In this document: positions 11,074 to 22,440 of the stretch, piece after piece
Numbering within the stretch: position 1 is the first letter of the stretch
Layout of the letters: every line of letters starts with the position of its first letter
Assembly: GCF_023091745.1 (NCBI RefSeq)
Contig: NC_068913.1
Location: 17,254,001 to 17,318,000, forward strand
Reading direction: 5' to 3'
Source: Budorcas taxicolor
Taxonomy: Eukaryota; Chordata; Mammalia; Artiodactyla; Bovidae
Length of the DNA stretch: 64,000 bases
Notes under the pieces: model-generated
What the model saw: the letters and a program-made list of their open reading frames with translations, nothing else
What the model was told of the DNA's origin: nothing
Database searches by the model: none
Program-made: the position numbers and the translations under genes

Positions 11074-12391
11074 GGATGGGCCAGTCACTGGAAAGACTGG
11101 TTTCCCCCGTGTGGTCTTTTCTCCCTCTCCTTTTCAGGCTGAATTCCCATCTGGGGCGTGGAGGCTCATCATGTCTACTTACTTGCCCTGGCTTCTAAGA
11201 CCCATGTGAGAGGGAGCCCAAGGCGGGGCACCCTCTGCTATTCAAATGGGCACCGGTGGCCTAACGTAGATGGTGCAAACCTCTTGTCTCGAAGTTTTAT
11301 TAGCTCTCCGTGTAAACCAAGTTATTCAGCCTCTTTTCTTCACTAAATTTTCCTACTATACTATTGTTTCCTAATCTCTCTTTATATTTCTAAATAAATT
11401 TTTCCTCGCCTACTCCGTCCACCCTTCAAATTCCCTGGATCCACTGGGGCTGGACCCCGGCACCAAGGGACTCTCAAGAGTCTTCTCCAACACCACAGTT
11501 CAAAAGCATCAATTCTTCGGCGCTCAGCCTTCTTTATAGTGCAACTCTCACGTTCATATATGATACTGGAAAAACCATAGCCTTGACTAGACAGACCTTT
11601 GCTGACAAAGTAATGTCTCTGCTTTTTAATATGCTATCTAGGTTGGTCATAACTTTCCTTCCAAGGAGTAAGCATCTTAATTTCATGGCTGCAATCACCA
11701 TCTGCAGTGATTTTGGAGCCCCCCAAAATAAAGTCAGCCACTGTTTCCCCATCTATTTGCCATGAAGTGATGGGACCAGATGCTATGATCTTAGTTTTCT
11801 GAATGTTGAGCTTTAAGCCAACTTTTTCACTCTCCTCTTTCACTTTCATCAAGAGACTTTTTAGCTCCTCTTCACTTTCTGCCATAAGGGTGGTGTCATC
11901 TGCATATCTGAGGTTATTGATATTTCTCCCAGCAATCTTGATTCCAGCTTGTGCTTCTTCCAACCCAGCGTTTCTCATGATGTACTCTGCATAGACGTTA
12001 AATAAGCAGGGTGATGATATACAGCCTTGACGTACTCCTTTTCCTATTTGGAACCAGTCTGTTGTTCCATGTCCAGTTCTAACTGTTGCTTCCTGACCTG
12101 CATATAGGTTTCTCAAGGGGCAGGTCAGGTGGTCTTTTATTCCCATCTCTTTCAGAATTTTCCACAGTTGACTGTGATCCACACAGTGAAAGGCTTTGGC
12201 ATAGTCAATAAAGCAGAAATAGATGTTTTTCTGGAACTCTTTTGCTTTTTCCATGATCCAGCAGATGTTGGCAATTTGACCTCTGGTTCCTCTGCCTTGA
12301 AAATAAAACCATCTTGAACACCTGGAAGTTCATGGTTCACGTATTGCTGAAGCCTGGCTTGGAGAATTTTGAGTATTACTTTGCTAGCGTG

Positions 12392-12433
12392 TGCTGCTGC
12401 TGCTGCTAAGTCACGTCAGTCATGTCCAACTAA
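12392..12433 (-). mobile_element. Very short SINE fragment inside BovB
   Basis: gctgctgctgctgctaagtc followed by cagtcatgtccaac is the terminal piece of a BovA2-type SINE. BovB sequence (agatgagtgcaattgtgcgg) resumes right after it. Confidence 0.8.
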
Positions 12434-12488
12434 GATGAGTGCAATTGTGCGGTAGTTTGAGCATTCTTTGGCCTTGCCTTTCTTTCAG

Positions 12489-13452
12489 GAGTAAAGATAG
12501 ATTATGTAAAATGGAGTCTCCCTACTTTTCACCACCCTTCTTGTAGTCTGATTCATAGAGACTGACATCTAAGGCCCCTTTTATGAAATCACACGCCAGC
12601 ATATCTTACTTCCTCTGAAATGTGCCCTGACGTCACATTGTGAAGGGCCACCTTAAAGTCCAGGTGAGTTGAGCACTGAGAAAACAGAGCACAAGGACAG
12701 GACCTGGTTGTAAATATTTTGGTGAATTAATTGTATGGTTCATATTCTTATCATAATTTCCCCTCTCCACCCCCATGCTTGCTTGTAAAAGGCTATGTGC
12801 ACCACTGCCTCTGAGGGGGCATGGAGACAGGTGAACAGCTGAGGCCTGTGGAAAACTGGAGACATCTCTGATTTGTACTTTTCCTAGATATTTTTATCAA
12901 CTGAGGAGCTTAGGGCTTGAGGGGAAGGGTCAGGACCAGGTGATGACTGAGATTCTGCCCCTTGGCTTGAGGAGAAGAGAGAGCTGTGGTGTTGAAGGAG
13001 CAGGGCCATGGTTCTGCTTCAGGGCTGTGTACTTAGGAGGTGCTCGGGGTGTGAGGATGTGTCTGTTGCCAGGCCTTGGTCAAAGAAGTCACAGTCCTCG
13101 TGATTTAAGCCTTAGCTCGGAAAGATTCCTGTGACCTAAAAGCAGAATGGAAGTAAAGAGAAGGTACAAAAAAACCAAGCTAACGTATTTTAACATATTT
13201 TGAAAACAGAGATGAGATTTCTCATATACTTGCCTTTGGGAACAGAGGTTGATGTCAGTGTACAGGTATATTCTTTCAATGCAAACTGAAAGCTTGAGGC
13301 TTTGAGAGTGTAGTGAGTTTCTTACTAGAACAGGTTTTGATCGAGGCAAGGAAGAGGAAGCAGATTACAATCAGAGTATTACTTTTGAGGCTACTGACCA
13401 GTCTTTTAAAAGAGAAGTTTCATTATAAGGGCAGGGTGGGGGGCGGGGGAGC
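12489..13452. other. Non-coding stretch, nothing recognised
   Basis: No convincing frame, repeat or splice pair. An L2-like or unique origin cannot be decided by eye. Confidence 0.4.
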
Positions 13453-13453
13453 G

Positions 13454-13665
13454 TGTTCCCTGGTGGCTCAGTGATAAAGAATCCACCTGCTAATACAGGA
13501 GACATGGGGCACACAGATTTGATCCCTGAGTCGGAAAGATCCCCTGGAGGAAGAGATGGCAACCCACTCCAGTACTCTTGCCTAGAGAATTCCATGGACA
13601 GAGGAGCCTGGCGGGCGTCAGTCCATGGGGTCACAAAGAGTCAGATGGGACTGAGCAACTGAGGA
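13454..13665 (+). mobile_element. Bov-tA SINE
   Basis: Forward tRNA-type SINE: ttccctggtggctcagtgat head, tttgatccctgagtcgg, cactccagtactcttgccta and agagtcagatgggactgagc end. Confidence 0.93.
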
Positions 13666-13796
13666 ACTTCATTGTAAGGTAGGTAGCAGCCCTGCAGCTG
13701 TGGCTGGAGAGAAACTTGGAGGGAGCCTTGCCTGCGAGGGTGGGAGCATATCTCTACCCCCTCCTGGCTGCTAGTAAGTAGTTTATACATTTCGTT

Positions 13797-14105
13797 CTTT
13801 TTTTTTTTTTTTTTTCTGTCTGGTTGTTTATTTTTTACTTTTCTTGGGGTATGGCTGCTTTATAATGTTGTGTTAGTTTCTGCTATATGGTAAAGTGAGT
13901 CTAACATATACATACACCCCCTCTTTGGGGAATTTCCTTCCCATTTAGGTCAGCACAGAGCACTGAGTAGAGTTCCTTGTGCTCTACATCAGGTTCTCAA
14001 TAGTCATCTATTTTATAATTATCTATTTTACACATAGGAGTGTATATAAGTCACTCCCACTTTCCCAATTCATCCCACCCCCTAATTTTATGCTTTTAAG
14101 ATCTA
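13797..14105 (-). mobile_element. L1 3' end
   Basis: Poly(T) at 13,798-13,816 followed by gctgctttataatgttgtgt, gtttctgctatatggtaaag and the ctatttta repeat pattern of an artiodactyl L1 3' UTR read antisense. Confidence 0.85.
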
Positions 14106-14880
14106 AGTTTCAAAATAAAAATCACTTAAAAGATCTTCACCATAGTGGGTAGGATTTTCCAACCTCTTGTTTCACTGAGAGGAGGTTTCCATGGAAAGGG
14201 AGGATCAGGAAGCCTCATCCAGAAGGGTTCAGAGGTGGACCTCCTGTCTCTGAGGCTGATGTGGTGGTGATGGGGGCATTAAGGAAGGGGTCAGGCCTTA
14301 CCTAGGCCTCGCAGAGTGATGGCTCTCTAGACGAAGCCCCAGATAGGGGTCTTGGTAGAAAAATCGAATGACACATATCCACTGGAGAGCTGACTCTGGT
14401 CTTCACCTCATTTATGAAAACCAAGGCCAACCAGTGTTAGAGAAGGAGGTGGCAACAACCAACAGGAAGGGACAAGCTTGGCCTGAGCAGAAACATTCCT
14501 TCCTACCTCCTTAGCAGTCAGGGAGCAGAGGTCATGGAGTGGGGGTGTGTGAGAGGGCTGATCACCCCCACTATTTCCAGTTACCATTCAGCCTGTGCTG
14601 GAGGGGGCTGGGTGGACTGCATATGATACTGAAGTTTTACATATTAAGATTTCCATTGCTTAGGAGGCTGCAAATTTACGAGTGAACATGACTAAGAATA
14701 AAAGATCCAGAATGAAAGAAGTAGAATGAGATTGTTTGAATGACTGAAAACTCTCAGAGTTAGGTTGAGATGTTGCTAAGTTTTTCTATTAACAAGTGTG
14801 CATAGGGGACAAGGGAAGTGGGGGATGTGACTCAGGACCACACAGTTCAGGAAAATAATCTGAAAAAAAGTGTATATTTA
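14106..14880. other. Non-coding stretch, nothing recognised
   Basis: Unique-looking sequence of mixed composition without a supported gene or a repeat I can name. Confidence 0.4.
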
Positions 14881-14884
14881 TATA

Positions 14885-15112
14885 TGCTGTTGTTTAGTCA
14901 CTAAGTCATGTCCTACTCTTTTGCGACCTCACGGTCTGTGGCCCGCCAGGCTCCTCTGTCCATGGGATTCTCCAAGCAAGAATAATGGAGTGGGTTGCCA
15001 TTTCCTTCACCAGGGGATCTTCCTGACCGAGGAATTGAATTTGTACCTCCTGCATTGCAGGTGATCTCCTCATTGCAGGCAGATTCTTTACTGATTAAGC
15101 CACCAGGAAAGC
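14885..15112 (-). mobile_element. Bov-tA/BovA2 SINE
   Basis: Antisense SINE: gctgttgtttagtcactaag, cagattctttactgattaag, ccaccaggaaagcc end. A short duplicated piece (gcattgcaggt / cattgcaggc) lies within it near 15,052-15,080. Confidence 0.92.
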
Positions 15113-15136
15113 CCTATCTATCTATCTATCTATCTA
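15113..15136. repeat. (TATC)n microsatellite
   Basis: Six tandem copies of a tatc/tcta tetranucleotide directly between a SINE and an L1 tail. Confidence 0.92.
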
Positions 15137-15215
15137 AAACTGAATCACTTTGCTGTATACCGGAAACTAACACAATATTGTAAATCAACTATACTTCAAT
15201 TTAAAAAAAAAACAG
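15137..15215 (+). mobile_element. Short L1 3' end
   Basis: aactgaatcactttgctgta, actaacacaatattgtaaat, caactatacttcaatttaaa and an A-run: the forward 3' terminus of an artiodactyl L1, strongly 5'-truncated. Confidence 0.87.
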
Positions 15216-16415
15216 TACAGTTCACAGCAGGTTTTGGAAAAAGAAAAATTATATTTTTGCTTATGCCCAGTGAGTTCAGCTTGCTTATTCAAAATGATTA
15301 TGCTTATAAGCAGTCTAATTACTTCTTGTCATTGGGCTATTCACTTTAACTATTGATTAATTGTGGGTTTTTATATACGAAGGAAATTCACACTTGGTCA
15401 TACATTAGACAAATATTTTTCCCAGTTTGTTACCTACGTTCTTATTTTTTATAAGTTTTTTCTGTAGCATTTTTTACATAATTAGTCATTCTCTTTTGTT
15501 GATTCTGGGGTTAGTGTCTACTAAGATATATTCCTCACTGTAAAAAATAGTAAAAAAAAAAAATTGTTCATGGTGTTTTCTAGTGCTTTCTTTCATGTTT
15601 ATACACACGAGCTCAAGAAATGTGAACTAGCATTTAAGAAAAAGTATCTGCTATTGCTTTAACAGCAATGAATCTTTTGTAACTTTCTCTTCCAGCACTT
15701 CTCCACTCCTGATAGGGTATTTTTTTCCTTATCACTGAGGTCCTGCCTTGCTATGGTCACTGACTTTTCTGGAACCATTACCATCACGCTAATTGCTCTT
15801 ACTTCTCACTTTGCCACATGTGTGCTGACCCCTACTCTACATTTGTGCCCTTCTTACACATACCTTGAAACTCTGTTTAAAAAAGCACAGCTTGGTCAGA
15901 AAGCCCATGCTTTCCTTACCCCTCCTGCTACAGAGAGTTTGATGGCAGGAACCCAGTCAGTTCCTAAAATTCAAGGTTAGCAACAGCCTACGTAGGTTAG
16001 AATATAACACTTTGTCTCATGTTTCTTGAGCTTATACTTGGGTTATATTTTCAATGCCATTTGGAAGAGAATGCAAAACTTTCCATCCCACTTTCTAGAA
16101 TTTCCATCGCCTGCTAGATAAGGATTATATTGTTGAAAGGTAGCAGGGCTTATTGTAAGACGGAAGGAATTAGTATTAACATAAATAGAGCATATTATGT
16201 CTTTCATCAGAGGATTCCTTTTAGATTATGGCCAGCTTGATACACCTGTCTCTTGGGATTTCAGCATAGGCTAAAGAATAAAGTTCTGAAGCCCTATATA
16301 AGCCTCTGTAGGAAAAACTTACATTCCTATCATGGTTAGTGTCTCTTAAAGCATTTTTTTTTTTCCTCTTATGAATTCACTCTCTCAATCAACAAATTTT
16401 TATTGAGTGCTATGA
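15216..16415. other. Non-coding stretch with probable L1/old-repeat debris
   Basis: The AT-rich part 15,340-15,545 (cccagtttgttacctacgtt; tggggttagtgtctactaag) resembles degraded antisense L1. The remainder is unassigned and shows no gene. Confidence 0.4.
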
Positions 16416-17335
16416 CTTAGTTTGGGATTCTATAACAAATTACCATCAACTGGGTATTTAAACAACAAACATTTATTTCTCACAGCTTTGGAGGCTAGTA
16501 GTCTGAGATCAGAGTATAAATGTGATGAGGTTCTAGTGAAAGCCTGCTCTGGTTCACAGACTGCTGCGTTCTTGTTATATCCTTGCCTGGCAGAAAGAGG
16601 GTGAGAGAGCTCTCTGCAGTCCCTTCATTAAGGGCACCAGTGTCATTCACAAGACCTTCTCCCTCATGACCTAATCTGTCAGAGAAGAAGAAAGTTTCTT
16701 CTACTCTTCTAGGTTCTTCTGGCTGGTCTTAGAATTAAATGACATGAGACAGATTAACAGGAGAAAATCAAAGTTTAACAACATGTATACACAGGTGCGG
16801 TCCAGGAAAACGAAGAAGTTTGCCAATATAGTTGAAGCCCTCACCTTAAGTACAATCTTCAGCTAAAGACAAAAGAAGGTGTTGTGAGTAGTGGTCTAGG
16901 AACTCAAAGCGGAGGAAAGCAATACACATGGAGGTGGAAAAGCAACTGTTTGGTAAACAGGTATTTGCTGAGCCCTGCAGAGACAATAGGACCCAGAGAG
17001 GAATTTTGACATACAGACTTTGCTAGGTTCTTCCCTGTCTACACACTTAGTCCATACTACAGTTACCTATGATGGTAGCTCCTTCCCTAGAACCAGTCCT
17101 CTGTCTACAGGTGATGGCATTAGGAAGAAGGTCAAAGTTTCTTCCTAAGTCTTTTGGGCTTTCATTGTTTTTAGCTCAAAATAATCCACAGGCCAAAAAG
17201 TTATTTTAGGGTAGCAAATTTTGCTCCCCTCTACTTCTGAAAGGTCTCACCTCCTAATACCATTACATTGGGCATTAGGGCTTTCCCATGTGAATTTGGC
17301 AGGGGAGACATTAATATTCAATCCATTGAAACTGA
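16415..17335. mobile_element. Ancient repeat split by a later insertion
   Basis: 16,420-16,680 (ggattctataacaaattacc; cacagctttggaggctagta) and 17,245-17,335 (ggtctcacctcctaatacca; tattcaatccattga) are the two ends of one old mammalian repeat. Between them, about 16,690-17,240, sits another element beginning near ttctggctggtcttagaatt. I recognise both as repeats but cannot assign families. Confidence 0.5.
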
Positions 17336-17339
17336 CTAC

Positions 17340-18700
17340 ATAACCAGGCACTGGGGATAAAGTGGTGCTGAACAAACCAAAATCCCTGCTTTCATGGAGT
17401 AAACATTCTCATGGAGAAGACAAATAAGTAAATCGATAGATACCATCATATTATGTAGTGATATGTGTTATGAAAATAAAATAAGGTAGAGTAAGAGGAT
17501 GAAGAATGATAAGATCAGCCAGCAGGAAAGACTTCCTGGAAGAGACAGCTTAGGAGCAGAGACCTGAGTCACCTGGGGGGACGAGCAATGTGAAGATAAA
17601 GGGATAAAGGCTTTGTTGCAGGAATATGCTTGGTGTGTGTAAGAAACAGCAAGCAGATCAGTGTAACTGTAGGAGCATGGGTGAGGGAAGAACAGAGATG
17701 CAGCTAGAGAAGATAATGAACATCCCATAAGCCACTGGCTACTTTTGAGCAAAAGAGCAGAACCTGATTTACATTTTAAAAATCTCACTCTGGCTGCAGT
17801 GTGGAAAACTGACTATAGGAGAGAAGGAATGAAGAAAAGTGAAAGAGTCTGGGTTCTTCAGGGAAAAAGAACCAATAGAAGGAGTGAATGAATAACTGAA
17901 TTTATTTGTCTGTTTGTTTGGAACTGGGTCACATTGTTACGGAAGCTGAGAAGTCCCATGATCTGTAGTCACAAGCTGGAGATCCCAAGTCCAAGTCCAA
18001 AGTTGAGAGAAGACAAAAGACCCAGGCTGAATACAGGCTGAGAGAGCAGATTCTCTCCTGCTCAGGTTTTTCCTTCTATTCAGGTCTCCAGTGAATTGTA
18101 TGAGGCCCACTCACAATGAGGAGGGAGATCTGCTGTGTTCAGCCTACTGACTCGAATGTTAGTCTCACCCAGAAATAACCTCACAGTCACACCCAGAAAC
18201 TTGTGTAACCAAAGATGCGGACACCCCATGACCTAGTCAAGTGGACACGAAAAAATTGACTAACACATGGGGAAACCAGTGAAGAGGCAGTTGTGTATGC
18301 TGCTGAGAGATGATGTGATGGTGGTTTGGACCAGGAATGTAGCTCTGAACTTGGTGAGAGGTCGCTAGATGAACTTTGAAGGTCTGGCTTTCGGGTGGGA
18401 GAAGTTAAGAATGACACTGAGCTTTGGGCTTGAGCATGTGAATGGTGGTGTGATTCTGCAGGTGGAGAACACTGGGGAGAAATCAGTTTAGGGGCCTGCG
18501 TACAGACTTCGGCTTTTGACCTGTTAGTATTGAGAGGCCTGTGAAACCTAAGGGAAGATATCAGGCACAGATAGACAGACTAGAAGATAGAGGGCAGAAC
18601 TAGAGATAAAAACCGGGGAGTCTTTATTATATAAAGGTTATATAAAGTCAGGGGCTGGATGAGGCCTTCACGGAGAGGACTAGATTGAGAAGCCACCCAA
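17340..18700 (+). repeat. Old L2-like repeat split by a second repeat
   Basis: 17,340-17,830 (ggaaagacttcctggaagag; aatctcactctggctgcagt) and 18,270-18,700 (tgatgtgatggtggtttgga; gtggagaacactggggagaa) follow each other in one old mammalian consensus. The 17,845-18,270 segment interrupts it, and that segment is of the same family as 30,500-30,935. The L2 assignment is from memory. Confidence 0.5.
17845..18270. mobile_element. Ancient repeat, same family as 30,500-30,935
   Basis: Shared blocks with the second copy: gggttcttcagggaaaaaga (here) versus gggtcctccagagagacaaa; ggcccactcacaatgaggag versus ggcccacccacactctggag; and a caagt-to-aaattgactaac type end. Family not named. Confidence 0.6.
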
Positions 18701-19345
18701 AGCCTGGGTCTGCCCAGTGTGAGAGGTCAGGAGGGAAAGAGAACCTAGCCAAGGACATTGAGAAGAAATTGGGATATGGTTTCTGGAAGTCAAAGGAAAA
18801 GTAGGGGCTCAGTAAGGAGGGAGGGATCAGTGTTTGAGGGTTTCCTAAGGGTTTTCCATGACTGCTTCCTCTGTATTTTTTCCTGTGTGATAGAATAGGA
18901 TTGGCCCCTGGTGGCACCCAGAGCCCACCCTTGCCATCAGGGAGACTGCTAGTTGATTGATGAAAATGTTTTTTCCTTGCTTACTCACGGAACCCGAGTT
19001 TTATCCAGGGCGCTAATATATCTACCTCCTCTGAAGCTAGAGATAATTATAGCCCAGTTCTAGTCAATTAAGGGCAAACAGAAGGCATGGAATGGGAACC
19101 TGGGGGATAGTTCTTTAGAGTGGACTAACTAAGCTGGCTTGAGTGCCTATTTCTTTTAGTTCATCCCTTCTTGCCTGACACATAGATATAATGGCTGAAA
19201 ATCTGGAAGTCATCGTGACAACAATAGGACAGGGGATGCTCCCTAAGGAAGGTGGGTAGGGAAGCTGGAAGGAGCCTGGATGGCCTAGTGATATTATTGA
19301 GTCTCCATGCTAGGCTTGGACTTTTTATTTCTATTTTTGTAGAGG
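18701..19345. other. Non-coding stretch, nothing recognised
   Basis: Unique-looking sequence; no supported gene or named repeat. Confidence 0.4.
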
Positions 19346-19556
19346 TATGTGTGTGTTAGTCACTCAGTCATGTCCAACTCTTTGCAACCCCATGGAATGT
19401 AGCCCAGCAGGCTCTTCTGTCCATAGGGTTCTCCAGGCAGGAATACTGGAGTGGGTTGCCATTCCCTTCTCCAAGGGATCTTTGCAACCTGGGTATCGAA
19501 CCTGGGTCTCCTGCATTGCAGGCAAACTCTTTACTAGCTGAGCCACCAGGGAAACC
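19346..19556 (-). mobile_element. Bov-tA/BovA2 SINE
   Basis: Antisense SINE: gtgttagtcactcagtcatg, ttctccaggcaggaatactg, gcattgcaggcaaactcttt, agccaccagggaaaccc end. Confidence 0.93.
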
Positions 19557-19557
19557 C

Positions 19558-19558
<1 letters not shown>

Positions 19559-19606
<48 letters not shown>

Positions 19607-19607
19607 C
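19559..19607. repeat. (TA)n microsatellite and poly(T)
   Basis: About 15 TA units followed by about 17 T, directly at the end of the SINE. Confidence 0.92.
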
Positions 19608-20044
19608 CCTGTTATTTGACAACTGAACCTAATCCTAAGTGGTATACTTGCTGTGCAGTCTTCACCTTGGGTCATCTTGCCAAAGCAGTCCTTCTCACCC
19701 TGTACCGTGAAAATAAGGATAAGTGGGGCTGGGAGGCACCATCTCTGCTAGTTTTATACATAGTGGTGGGGTTTTGGCCAAATCTCTGGAGCTGTCTTTA
19801 AACTGCTTTTTTCATCTGTAAAAAGGGCCTACTCCTGTTCTTCTTTTATGACCTGATGTTTTTTCTTCAGGATTTATTTTTTCTTAGTGATCAGTGAGCT
19901 GCTTTGGCTATGCTTCTTGTAGTAAACGTGAATGCAGTACACCTCTGGGACCTGGGTTAGGTCAAGTGTGGAGAGAATTCATGGGCCACAATAGGAACCA
20001 ACTCTTACAGAGCATTAGCTAATAAATAGAAAGTCTTTTGCGTG
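19608..20044. other. Non-coding stretch, nothing recognised
   Basis: Contains short L2/MIR-like phrases (catctgtaaaaagggcctac near 19,815), probably an old MIR. No gene. Confidence 0.4.
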
Positions 20045-20047
20045 TGT

Positions 20048-20247
20048 GCATGCTCAGTTGCCCAGTCATGTCTGCCTCTTTGCGAACTGATGGACTGTAG
20101 CCAAACTCCTCTGTCCATGGATTTCCCGGCAAGGATACTGGAGTGGGCTGCCATTTCCTTCACCAAGGGGTCTTTCCCACCCAGGGATCGAATTCGTGTC
20201 TCCTGCATTGCTGGCGGATTCTTTACCACTGAGCCATCTAGGAACCC
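20048..20247 (-). mobile_element. Bov-tA SINE
   Basis: Antisense SINE: tgctcagttgcccagtcatg, ggcaaggatactggagtggg, ggattctttaccactgagcc end. Confidence 0.92.
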
Positions 20248-20384
20248 CCCTTAGTATTTTAGGGACTTGAAAGCCAAGCCCAAGAAAACAAGAAAACCAA
20301 TAGCAAAAATTTCAGGTTTAAGTGAAAACACTTGATGAGTTTCACGGTCTGGATTTGCATTACCAAGTCAAAACACCTGTGTTA

Positions 20385-20840
20385 GCGAGCTGGGTGATTT
20401 GCGCAAGCGCCAACGCGGTTTGCGGCACACTTGCGTAGCACTCGCTAGAGATGCTGACCGAACCTCCGTGTACCCCAGGGTCGTAGGTCGACCTCGATGG
20501 AAACTGGCCTGCTGCTCAAGACCGATGCTTCTTCAGGTCAGTAGGACTGATTTTGGACCCTCTCTCTCAGAGGAAGAAGAGCGTATGGGTTGTGCCTGTG
20601 TGGGAGTCGGGGTGGGGCAAGGAGAACGGAGAATCCCAAGAGCAGGCCGGGGAATCGTGTTCCCACTCAAAGAGAGTCATTTTCAGAACATCATCTTCAA
20701 GCCCTGGTAGTTAGACCTAAAATGTCAGCATGCATTGTGCTGGGTCTGAGCTGTGTCCGCCGGGGTCTGAGTTTTTCTCTTGTTGGAAACTCCTGAATAA
20801 TTCGAGAGGTAGGGAGAGGAACCGCCCGGGGCTGAGCTCC
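20385..20840. promoter_or_regulatory. CpG-rich patch, possible unmapped promoter
   Basis: I count 14 CpG in 20,385-20,528, far above the surrounding sequence, with raised CpG continuing to about 20,840. A donor-like CAGGTCAGT follows at about 20,535. This could be a small CpG island with a first exon of a non-coding RNA, a young element I do not recognise, or a retrocopy fragment. No protein-coding frame is convincing. Confidence 0.35.
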
Positions 20841-20869
20841 CCAAGTCCTTGTCAGTGGTTATATTTGCA

Positions 20870-20965
20870 CAACTCAGAGTAGATTACAGCGTTCATCACA
20901 TTCCATCTCCATAATTGCCCTGTGAGACAAGTTGGACAGGTTCAGGGCTATTATCTGATCCAGTC
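20870..20965. repeat. MIR-like fragment
   Basis: The order cattccatctccataattgc, cctgtgagacaagttggaca and attatctgatccag resembles the central MIR segment in degraded form. Confidence 0.4.
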
Positions 20966-21185
20966 CTGTTATTCTTCAGTTTGTGGAGGAGGAGGCCTCC
21001 CTCCAGTAGAAGTTAGATGAGGCTAAACCCTCCAGGCCTGCGGCTGGCTGGTGTGTGAGGGGAGCGGAGCGGTGCGCAGGCCAGGCTCATGGCAAGCTGA
21101 GAGGGCCTTGCGCTTCCCTGGGCTTCACTTGGTTTCGCTTCACCACTTGCTCCAGACGTTCTGTTTGTAAAGCTGAGTTTGTGGG

Positions 21186-21290
21186 AGTTACTTGGCGGTC
21201 CAGTGGTAAGGACTCCATGCCTCCACTTCAGGGAGCACTGGTTCGGACCCTGGTGGGGGAACTAGCTCCCACCTGACCCTGGTGTCGCCA
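21186..21290 (+). mobile_element. CHR-type tRNA SINE
   Basis: acttggcggtccagtggtaa, gactccatgcctccacttca, gggagcactggttcggaccc, gtgggggaactagctcccac: the forward cetartiodactyl CHR SINE with its tRNA-like head. Confidence 0.8.
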
Positions 21291-22015
21291 AGATAAAGGA
21301 AAGGGTTCTATAAACAAGAGCTAATTGCTATAAATTACTTGGAAAGGGAATGATATTAGAATAATATATTAATCAATTTGTTTTATTTGTTAATAAATTT
21401 TTTTTTTTTTTTAAAGATGATTTTTTACCTTGTCAGGGTAGGAGTGATGGCCTCCTGGGACTTTCTGTATCTGGCAAAGGGAAACCACCTGGTTCTGCTT
21501 CAGTCCCAGGGAGGATCCGCCTCTGTGTGTTTAATGGCAGCGATCTGGGACGACTTTTTGTGTTACTCTGCCTAGTTGACATTTGGGGGGGGGGTGGGGA
21601 GAGGACCCAGGAGGCAATGTCTTAGCAGATAGGCAAACTTGTAATGCTAATAGAAGAATTTCAGACATGATGTCAACTACATCTAAATTAAAGAAACAAA
21701 AGATGGCATGGCAAGTAGGTGGGATGGATATGTTAGAGCCAGAGAGCTCTGGCCAGTCTCTCCATGCCATGGCACCTTGGAACCTGCTCCATCTATGCTT
21801 GAAGTCTGCACTGGCTGCTGCTGCCTCTTCTGGATAAGAAAACAGGAAAGGGGCCTGGAGCCAACCAGAGAGACAGAGGGAAGGCCCCCATCCCAGGGAT
21901 GAAGAGTGATGGGGTAATGGTTCAGAATGCCTTCAACACACCATTGTCCTGCTCGTTCCTCTCCTGTGCTAGCCCCACCTCCTAAGTGAGAATTCTTTCA
22001 TTCATTGAACTTAGA
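21291..22015. other. Non-coding stretch with G-run
   Basis: A poly(T) at 21,399-21,412 and a run of ten or more G near 21,583-21,594. The plus frame 21,583-21,837 has no recognised domain. No gene supported. Confidence 0.4.
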
Positions 22016-22019
22016 ATGA

Positions 22020-22440
22020 AACAAACTTATCAGAGTGCCTGTTATGTATTCACTGAGACATAATAAGCGAGACATGCAAGATCCTTGCCGTTAGAGTTAA
22101 AAACAGAATGAACCTTGTGAGGAGGTGGATGAAGGTAATGAAAAGGCACTGATTAGAGGTCGGCTATGTAGGGAGGTCACGTGAGCTGAGCCCTGGGAGA
22201 TGGAGGCACAGCTAGCCACGGAAAGGGCTGGAGGAAGAACCTTCCCGATTGGGGGAACAGAAAGGAAAGTTACTCTGGGATGGGAAAGACCTCTGTCCAT
22301 GGAGGGACAGAAAGGCTGCCAGGTGGCTGCTGGGCAAGAGAAATGAGCAGGAAGAAATGTGAATGACTCCGCCAGGCAGACAGGAGCCGGTGAAGGCTGG
22401 ACCCTGCGGTCTGGGTTGTGAGAACCCACTGAGTGATTCC
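22020..22440 (+). repeat. Old L2-like repeat
   Basis: cagagtgcctgttatgtatt, gcaagatccttgccgttaga, ctgagccctgggagatggag, aaagggctggaggaagaacc: the same broad consensus as 17,340-18,700. The 143-residue minus frame here is a shadow. Confidence 0.45.

Larger units (their letters stand above)
10154..11462 (+). mobile_element. Solo LTR of an endogenous retrovirus (class II-like)
   Basis: A 1,309-bp unit begins TGCCGGGAG and ends CCCCGGCA, so it has the TG...CA ends and inverted terminal TGCCGGG/CCCGGCA expected of an LTR. It is flanked by a perfect 6-bp duplication, CCAAGG (10,148-10,153 and 11,463-11,468), and joining its flanks restores uninterrupted BovB. No gag, pol or env is present: it is a solo LTR left by LTR-LTR recombination. 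A 6-bp duplication fits betaretrovirus-like (ERVK) integration. Orientation is set by the TATA box and AATAAA. Confidence 0.93.
9822..12488 (-). mobile_element. BovB, 5'-truncated, split by a solo LTR and a SINE fragment
   Basis: Antisense BovB occupies 9,822-10,153 and 11,463-12,488. On the minus strand the 11,634-12,254 frame keeps 206 residues of reverse transcriptase, including FIDYAKAF and YADD followed by TTLMAE, so this copy is less broken in RT than most. The endonuclease half is absent. A 1,309-bp LTR separates the two parts and a short SINE piece interrupts at about 12,392-12,433. No part is likely to be active. Confidence 0.93.

Noticed and set aside
10154..11462. Provirus with coding genes
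   Set aside because: Only a single LTR is present and its flanks rejoin as BovB; no gag, pol or env sequence is in the window.
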